This document shows positions 15,114 to 20,132 of a stretch of 20,132 nucleotides of DNA, piece by piece (the first letter of the stretch is position 1; every line of letters begins with the position of its first letter). The stretch is from JBFKAV01 sp041621405. Its GTDB lineage: Bacteria > Pseudomonadota > Alphaproteobacteria > Rhodobacterales > Rhodobacteraceae. The stretch is from contig JBFKAV010000050.1 in NCBI GenBank assembly GCA_041621405.1, positions 1 to 20,132 of the forward strand, in the 5' to 3' direction. The translations under genes were made by a program, and so were the position numbers. The notes under the pieces were generated by a model that saw only the letters and a list, made by a program, of their open reading frames with translations, had not been told where the DNA came from and ran no database searches.

Positions 15114-15668
15114 ATGGCTATCACCCCTCCGTCAAACCGGCTCTGGTGGAAAGAGCCGATCCATGCCGTGGAACTCGGATGGATCATCCTGGCCTTCCTT
15201 TGGGGCCTCTTCATGTTCTTCTTCATGATCGCATGGCACTTCATCGGCGATCAGAACCTCTCGAACGAGACCTACCGGGTCACACCGCAGGCCTTCGAGG
15301 AGAAGGTCGTGGCCTTTGCAGATGAATTCCAGAAGGCGGGCACCGATGGCGCGCCGGTCGAGGAGAATGGCGTGCCTGTCGTTGCGCCGCCGGAAGGCGG
15401 CGACGTCTACCTGCTGGCGCGGCTCTGGGAGTTCTGGCCGATAGTGGAGCTGAAGAAGGACGTGGCCTACCGCTTCCACATCTCGTCCACCGACTGGCAG
15501 CACGGCTTCTCGCTGCAGCCCACTAACATCAACATCACCGTGCACCCGGGCTACGAGCACGTCTTCACGCTGACGCCCACCGGCTCGGGCGATTTCGGCA
15601 TCGTCTGCAACGAATACTGCGGAGTCGGACACCACACGATGACCGGCCGCATCCGCGTCGTCGACTAG
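15114..15668 (+). CDS. CuA-containing subunit II of a heme-copper oxidoreductase
   Basis: 184 residues with one membrane helix (about 21-43) and a periplasmic cupredoxin domain. All CuA ligands are present: H130 (DWQHGFS) and C165-x-E167-x-C169-x3-H173-x2-M176. It would take electrons from a periplasmic cytochrome c or cupredoxin and pass them to subunit I. A single N-terminal helix and short length are like the ba3/B-type subunit II, not the two-helix aa3 type. An insertion rich in acidic residues (about 58-97) separates helix and cupredoxin. It has no cytochrome c domain, unlike NorC or caa3 subunit II. The gene is 13 bases before subunit I. Confidence 0.9.
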   Translation: MAITPPSNRLWWKEPIHAVELGWIILAFLWGLFMFFFMIAWHFIGDQNLSNETYRVTPQAFEEKVVAFADEFQKAGTDGAPVEENGVPVVAPPEGGDVYLLARLWEFWPIVELKKDVAYRFHISSTDWQHGFSLQPTNINITVHPGYEHVFTLTPTGSGDFGIVCNEYCGVGHHTMTGRIRVVD

Positions 15669-15681
15669 GGGAGATCGGGCG

Positions 15682-17412
15682 ATGACAAGCATAGATCAAG
15701 GCGCCGTCCCGGTCGGGGGCGTGCAGGCGAGCTTCCGGACCTGCCGCTTCACCGGACTCCGGGTCGAGGCCAACGCCGAGTTGCTGATCAAGGTCAACGC
15801 GGTCACCGCGGTGATCTTCCTCCTGATCGGCGGCCTGATGGGGCTGCTGGTGGCGCTGACCCGCTGGCCGGCCGTGCAGATTCTGCCTGCGGATCTATTC
15901 TACCTGACCCTGACCGGGCACGGCGCGAACGTGCTCCTGTTCTGGATCCTGTTCTTCGAGGTGGCGGTGCTCTACTTCGGCGGCGCCATACTCTTGGGCT
16001 CGCGGCTCGCGGCGCCGAAGTTCGCCTGGCTCGGCTTCGTGCTGATGCTGGCGGGCGCGCTGATGGCCAACTACGCGGTCCTGCGCGGCGACAGCTCGGT
16101 GATGTTCACCTCCTACCCGCCGATGATGGCCTCGCACTGGTTCTATCTGTCGCTGATCATCTTCGCGGTGGGGGCTCTTATCGCGGTGATGGTCTTCTTC
16201 GCCACGCTGGTCGTGGCCAAGGCCGAGAACACCTATGACGGCTCGGTTCCGCTGGTGACCTTCGGCGCCATTACGGCGGCCGTTATCGCAGTGTTCACGC
16301 TGGCCTCGGGGGCGGTGATCCTGATCCCGACCTGGCTCTGGTCGATCGGGCTGATCTCGGGCATCGACTCGCTCATGTACAAGGTCGTCTGGTGGGGGAT
16401 GGGCCATTCCAGCCAGCAGATCAACGTCTCGGCCCATGTCGCGATCTGGTACGCCATCGCGGCGATGGTGCTGGGCGCCAAGCCGCTGTCCGAAAAGGTC
16501 AGCCGCATGGCCTTCCTGATGTACATCCTGTTCCTGCAGCTCGCCTCGGCGCACCACCTGCTTGCCGAGCCGGGCCTGAGCTCGACGTGGAAGATCGTCA
16601 ACACCTCCTACATGATGTACCTCGCCGTGCTCGGCTCGTTGATCCACGGACTGACCGTGCCCGGGGCGATCGAGGCGGCACAGCGCAGGAACGGCTACGA
16701 CCGGGGCTACTTCGAGTGGCTGACCAAGGCGCCCTGGGGCAACCCCGCCTTCGCGGGAATGTTCCTCAGCCTCGTCATGTTCGGCTTCATCGGCGGGATC
16801 TCCGGCGTCGTCCTCGGCACCGAGCAGCTCAACGTGCTGATGCACAACACGCTCTACGTGCCGGGCCATTTCCACGGAACCGTCGTTGCCGGCACCACGC
16901 TCGCCTTCATGGCGGTCTGCTACCTCCTGGTGCCGCTGCTCTTCGGGCGCGACATCATCTGGCCGACCATGGCCAAGTGGCAGCCCTACTTCTTTGGCTT
17001 CGGCGCGGGCGGCATCTCGCTCTTCATGATGGGCGCGGGCACGCTGGGGGTGGCGCGGCGGCACTGGGACCTCTCGCTCACCGACGCGGCACACGCCTAC
17101 GAGTTCCCGGCGGCGGCCTATCTGATGATGGGACTCAACGGGCTCGCGGCGATCCTGGCGGCGATCGGCGGGGTGATGTTCATCCTGGTCATCGTCGGCT
17201 CGATCCTGGCCGGCCCGAGGCTCGACCGGCCCGGCGCGACGATGACCTTCCCGCTGCACGACATGGGCCGCGAGGCCGTGTCGAAGTACGGCAGCGAGGA
17301 GCATCCGAAGCTGAAGGGCACGGTGGTGCTGGTCTCGATCTTCTTCGTCTGCTTCGTGCTCTACTACTTCGTGAACTGGAAGTACCTCTCGGAGCTCTGG
17401 CTCTTCAACTGA
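15682..17412 (+). CDS. Heme-copper superfamily subunit I lacking the active-site tyrosine; putative NO reductase
   Basis: 576 residues, about 12 or more membrane helices. All metal ligands are visible: H80 (LTGHGAN) and H398 for the low-spin heme, H396 (PGHFHG) for the high-spin heme, and H242, H291, H292 for the CuB/FeB site. The oxidase motif H-P-E-V-Y is replaced by H242-S-S-Q-Q246. Position i+4 holds the cross-linked Tyr in A/B-type oxidases and the FeB-binding Glu in cNOR; here it is Gln. The helix-VI Glu of A-type oxidases and the K-channel Lys region are also not conserved by eye. Subunit I of a divergent, CuA-dependent NO reductase (eNOR-like) is the favoured reading, given nirS next door and a Dnr site. 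An unusual terminal oxidase is the alternative. GGGAGA precedes ATG 15682. Confidence 0.85.
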   Translation: MTSIDQGAVPVGGVQASFRTCRFTGLRVEANAELLIKVNAVTAVIFLLIGGLMGLLVALTRWPAVQILPADLFYLTLTGHGANVLLFWILFFEVAVLYFGGAILLGSRLAAPKFAWLGFVLMLAGALMANYAVLRGDSSVMFTSYPPMMASHWFYLSLIIFAVGALIAVMVFFATLVVAKAENTYDGSVPLVTFGAITAAVIAVFTLASGAVILIPTWLWSIGLISGIDSLMYKVVWWGMGHSSQQINVSAHVAIWYAIAAMVLGAKPLSEKVSRMAFLMYILFLQLASAHHLLAEPGLSSTWKIVNTSYMMYLAVLGSLIHGLTVPGAIEAAQRRNGYDRGYFEWLTKAPWGNPAFAGMFLSLVMFGFIGGISGVVLGTEQLNVLMHNTLYVPGHFHGTVVAGTTLAFMAVCYLLVPLLFGRDIIWPTMAKWQPYFFGFGAGGISLFMMGAGTLGVARRHWDLSLTDAAHAYEFPAAAYLMMGLNGLAAILAAIGGVMFILVIVGSILAGPRLDRPGATMTFPLHDMGREAVSKYGSEEHPKLKGTVVLVSIFFVCFVLYYFVNWKYLSELWLFN

Positions 17413-17436
17413 GACAGCAGCGAAGGGACCCTGGCC

Positions 17437-18318
17437 ATGACCGCTGCCTTGTCGATGACCGTCTCGATCCTGAAGCTGAGGATCGGTTCCTTCGTGGCCC
17501 TCGCCGGGCTCGTCGGGATCCTCACCTCGGGGGGCGCGATGGGCTGGATCGAGGCGGCGGTGTTCACCCTCGCGGTGCTCGGCGCCTCGGGCGCGGCCGG
17601 GGCCTACAACCAGTACTACGAGCGCGACACCGACCGGCTGATGGCGCGCACGATGGGTCGCCCCTTCGCCCGGGGCACCCTGAAGCCGGGCGCGGTCTGG
17701 CCGCTGACCTTCCTGGCGCTGCTCGCGGCCTCGCTCTTCATGGCCTGGTCGGTGGGCGGCACGCTGGCCACCGTGCTGGTGTTCCTGGGAGCCTCCACCT
17801 ACGCCTTTGTCTACACCGTCTGGCTCAAGCGCCGCAGCGTCTGGAACGTGGTGATCGGCGGCGCCGCGGGGAGCTTCGCGCTGCTCGCGGGCGCCGCCGC
17901 CGCCGCGCCGCCCTTCGGGCCCGTCGTCAGCCCGGTGCCGATCATCCTCGCCACGGTGCTCTTCCTCTGGACGCCGCCGCACTTCTGGGCGCTGGCCGCC
18001 GCCAAGGGCGCGGACTACCGTCGCGCCGGCATCCCGATGCTGCCGGTGGTGACCGAGCACGCCGTCTGGGGGCCGGTGATCTTCTCCCACGTTCTGGTTC
18101 TGGCGCTCCTCTCGCTCGCCCCGCTTCTCTACGGATTCGGGCTGGTGTACGGCCTCTGCGCGGCGGTCGGCGGCGGCTATTTCGTGGCCGAGAGCTGGCG
18201 GCTCATGAGGAGCGCCGAGCGCAAGGTCGCGATGGCTACCTTCCGCGCCTCGCTCCTGCAATTCGCGCTCCTGAGCTTCGGCGTGATCGCCGACCGGATG
18301 CTGGCATGGGCGTTCTGA
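17437..18318 (+). CDS. ctaB: CtaB-like protoheme IX farnesyltransferase (heme O synthase)
   Basis: 293 residues, UbiA/CtaB prenyltransferase with about 8 or 9 membrane helices. The first Asp-rich motif reads N58-QYYERDTD66-RLMART followed by GRPFARG; the second region has YTVWLKRRSVWNVVIGG, then FLWTPPHFWALA and GIPMLPVV, all typical of CtaB. It adds a farnesyl tail to heme b to make heme O. An extra copy inside this operon suggests that subunit I uses an o- or a-type heme, unlike the all-heme-b cNOR. AAGGGA lies before ATG 17437, 24 bases after subunit I. Its end overlaps the SCO gene by 13 bases. Confidence 0.9.
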   Translation: MTAALSMTVSILKLRIGSFVALAGLVGILTSGGAMGWIEAAVFTLAVLGASGAAGAYNQYYERDTDRLMARTMGRPFARGTLKPGAVWPLTFLALLAASLFMAWSVGGTLATVLVFLGASTYAFVYTVWLKRRSVWNVVIGGAAGSFALLAGAAAAAPPFGPVVSPVPIILATVLFLWTPPHFWALAAAKGADYRRAGIPMLPVVTEHAVWGPVIFSHVLVLALLSLAPLLYGFGLVYGLCAAVGGGYFVAESWRLMRSAERKVAMATFRASLLQFALLSFGVIADRMLAWAF

Positions 18319-19136
18319 GGCAGATCGCCCTCGCGCTCGGGATCGCGGCGTTCGGTCTGCCCGCCCCGGCGGCCGAGAAGCTCGACGCCGAGATCGCCTT
18401 CGAGGAAAGCCAGGCCGCCATCGGCAATCCGACCTCGGCCCATGTGCTCCGCGATCACCGCGGCCGCGACCTGGGGCTTGCCGAGTTCCGCGGCAAGCCG
18501 CTCGTGGTCTCGCTGATCTACACGAGCTGCGCCACCGTCTGCCCGATCGTCACCGACCACTTGCGCGATTCGGTCTTCGAGGCGCGGCGCGTCCTCGGCG
18601 ACGACAGCTTCAACGTCCTGACCTTCGGCTTCGACGCCTCGGGCGACCGGCCGGGCCAGCTCGCGGGATTCGCCGGCGTGCACGGGCTCCGGGGCATCGC
18701 CGGCTGGTCCGTCGCCAGCGCAGACGAGACCACAACGGCGGCGTTGCTCGCCGAGCTCGGCTTCTCCTTCCGCGCCGCGGCGGGCGGCATCGACCACGTC
18801 ACCCAGACCACGATCCTCGACGCCGAGGGCCGCGTCTACCGCCAGGTCTATGGCGAGGCGTTCCCGCTGCCGATGCTGCTCGAGCCCTTGAAGGACCTGA
18901 CCCTCGGGCGCTCCACCCGTTCGCTGGCGCCCGCCGACCTGTGGGACCGGCTGACCTTCCTCTGCACCGTCTACAACCCACTCACGGGAGCCTACCGCTT
19001 CGACTACGGCATCCTCTTCGGCATCGCCATCGGCGGCTTCTCGCTCCTGATCATGGGCTGGGTGGTGCTGCGGCTCTGGCTGGAGCGGCGCCGGGCGCTG
19101 AAGGCCTCGGCCGGCAGGCCGCGCGAGGTGGGCTGA
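18306..19136 (+). CDS. SCO1/SenC-type copper chaperone with C-terminal membrane anchor
   Basis: 276 residues: signal sequence (about 1-22), a thioredoxin-like SCO domain with C75-A-T-V-C79-P and the copper-binding H164 (GGIDHVTQTT), and a C-terminal membrane helix (about 235-257, YGILFGIAIGGFSLLIMGWVV). Usual SCO proteins have an N-terminal anchor, so the C-terminal one is a variant. It should help load copper into the CuA centre of subunit II. ATG 18306 lies within the end of ctaB, and the stop overlaps the next start as TGATG, so the genes are tightly coupled. Confidence 0.9.
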   Translation: MGVLRQIALALGIAAFGLPAPAAEKLDAEIAFEESQAAIGNPTSAHVLRDHRGRDLGLAEFRGKPLVVSLIYTSCATVCPIVTDHLRDSVFEARRVLGDDSFNVLTFGFDASGDRPGQLAGFAGVHGLRGIAGWSVASADETTTAALLAELGFSFRAAAGGIDHVTQTTILDAEGRVYRQVYGEAFPLPMLLEPLKDLTLGRSTRSLAPADLWDRLTFLCTVYNPLTGAYRFDYGILFGIAIGGFSLLIMGWVVLRLWLERRRALKASAGRPREVG

Positions 19137-20132
19137 TGGCGAGTCTGCGCGCCGCGCTCCGGCGCGGCTTCGATCGGGTCGAGCGCGGTCTCGACCTCGC
19201 CTTCGGGCCGGACTGGAACCCGCTGGCGCAGCTCGGGCCGCTCGGCTGGTTCCTGTTCTGGATCGTCGCCGCCACCGGCATCTACCTCTTCATCTTCTTC
19301 GACACCGGCGTGACCGCGGCCTATGGCTCGGTCGAGTGGCTCAGCACCGATCACTGGTGGCACGCCGGCGTCGCGCGCAGCCTGCACCGCTATGCCTCCG
19401 ACCTGATGGTGCTGGTGATGTTCTCTCATCTTATCCGCGAATGGGCGATGGACCGCTACCGCGGCGTGCGCTGGTTCTCCTGGATCACTGGCGTGCCGGT
19501 GATCTGGTTCGTCTACCTCTCGGGCATCACCGGCTACTGGCTGGTCTGGGACGAGCTCGCGCAATACGTGGCGCTGACCACTACGGAGCTGCTCGACACG
19601 CTCGGCATCTTCGGCGAGCCGATCGCGCGGAACTTCCTCTCGCCGGCGATGCTGTCGGACCGTTTCTTCACGCTGATGGTGTTCCTCCACATCGCGATCC
19701 CGCTGATGCTGCTCCTGGCGATGTGGATCCACATCCAGCGCATCACCGAGCCGCGCACCCGCCCGCCGCGGGGTCTTGCCACGATCACGCTCGCCGCGCT
19801 CGTCATCGGATCGCTGATCGTACCGGCCCCGCTGCAGGGCCCCGCCGATCTGGCGACGATCCCGCAACGGCTGGGGATCGACTGGTTCCTACTCGGGCTC
19901 TATCCGGTGATCGAGTCGGTGCCCGCCGGCGCGATCTGGGCCGGAGTGGCGGCGTTCACGCTTCTTCTCCTCGGGCTGCCCTGGCTGCCGCCGAAGCCCG
20001 ATGCTCGGGCGGCCGAGGTGTTTCTCGACCATTGCAACGGCTGCGAGCGCTGTGTCGCCGACTGCCCCTATTCCGCAATCACCCTGATGCCGAGGAGCGA
20101 CGGCGCGCCGTTCCGCTGGGAAGTCGAGGTCA
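19136..20132 (+). CDS. Cytochrome b - ferredoxin fusion, 3' end outside the window
   Basis: 332 residues are visible from ATG 19136 and the frame is open to the window end. A cytochrome b N-terminal-type domain carries two His pairs at +14 spacing, H84/H98 and H185/H199, enough for two b hemes across the membrane. It ends in a further helix (about 265-283). A cytoplasmic Fe-S motif follows: C300-N-G-C303-E-R-C306-V-A-D-C310-P. The first four-Cys set of a ferredoxin domain is complete, and a second may follow outside. It resembles the cytochrome b of bc-type complexes without Rieske or c1 in view. Its place at the end of the operon suggests an electron-transfer partner, for example quinol oxidation, for the heme-copper enzyme or another denitrification step. 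Confidence 0.85.
   Translation, partial: MASLRAALRRGFDRVERGLDLAFGPDWNPLAQLGPLGWFLFWIVAATGIYLFIFFDTGVTAAYGSVEWLSTDHWWHAGVARSLHRYASDLMVLVMFSHLIREWAMDRYRGVRWFSWITGVPVIWFVYLSGITGYWLVWDELAQYVALTTTELLDTLGIFGEPIARNFLSPAMLSDRFFTLMVFLHIAIPLMLLLAMWIHIQRITEPRTRPPRGLATITLAALVIGSLIVPAPLQGPADLATIPQRLGIDWFLLGLYPVIESVPAGAIWAGVAAFTLLLLGLPWLPPKPDARAAEVFLDHCNGCERCVADCPYSAITLMPRSDGAPFRWEVEV

Noticed and set aside
15114..17412. Ordinary aerobic cytochrome c oxidase
   Set aside because: The CuA subunit would fit, but subunit I has Gln where the catalytic Tyr should be, and the operon carries a Dnr-type site beside nirS. It is kept only as an alternative.
15895..18261. Open minus-strand frame of 788 codons opposite subunit I and ctaB
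   Set aside because: Extremely His/Arg/Asp/Glu-rich translation, no start signal, and it lies across two genuine membrane-protein genes. It is a mirror of hydrophobic codons on the plus strand.
16392..18305. Long upstream extension of the SCO frame
   Set aside because: It reads through subunit I and ctaB out of frame with low-complexity Arg/Gly/Ala. The SCO protein proper begins at ATG 18306 with a signal peptide.
1..20132. Insertion sequences, CRISPR arrays, tRNA or rRNA genes
   Set aside because: I saw no transposase motifs, terminal inverted repeats, spaced direct repeats or RNA gene signatures.

Overview
The window is a high-GC denitrification island. The most likely host is an alphaproteobacterium of the Rhodobacterales (Paracoccus/Rhodobacter-like). 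The reasons are the gene order nirS-E-C-F-DL-G-H-J-N with a divergent nirI, a NirS that reads like the Paracoccus pantotrophus enzyme (from memory, no search run), and the codon use.

Layout. 1-354: end of a Crp/Fnr-family regulator. 469-1018 (minus): a region that looks like a decayed CbiX/sirohydrochlorin-chelatase gene just downstream of nirN. 1020-9748 (minus): a tightly packed nir operon in the order nirS, nirE, nirC, nirF, nirDL fusion, nirG, nirH, nirJ, nirN. It makes cytochrome cd1 nitrite reductase and its heme d1. 9861-11909 (plus): nirI, a NosR-like flavo-iron-sulfur membrane protein. 11959-13223 (minus): a DUF4202 protein coupled by a 4-base overlap to a Dnr-type Crp/Fnr regulator. 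13472-14389 (plus): a Tat-exported ApbE/NirX flavin transferase. 14900 to the window end (plus): an operon with a 60-residue membrane peptide, a CuA subunit II, a heme-copper subunit I, a CtaB-type heme farnesyltransferase, an SCO copper chaperone and a cytochrome b-ferredoxin fusion that runs off the window.

The most notable system is the last operon. Its catalytic subunit keeps all six histidines of a heme-copper oxidase. At the helix-VI position that holds the cross-linked Tyr in oxidases and the FeB-ligating Glu in cNOR it has Gln (H242-S-S-Q-Q246). With its place beside nirS and its regulatory site, this suggests a CuA-containing, oxidase-derived NO reductase of the eNOR/sNOR/gNOR kind, with its own heme and copper maturation genes. 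That function is inferred from sequence and context.

Three perfect TTGAC-N4-GTCAA palindromes sit upstream of nirS/nirI, nirX and the heme-copper operon. Two of them have a plausible -10 element exactly 22 bases downstream. They tie nitrite reduction, flavinylation and the putative NO reductase into one Dnr-type regulon. The local Dnr-like protein is the natural candidate to bind them.
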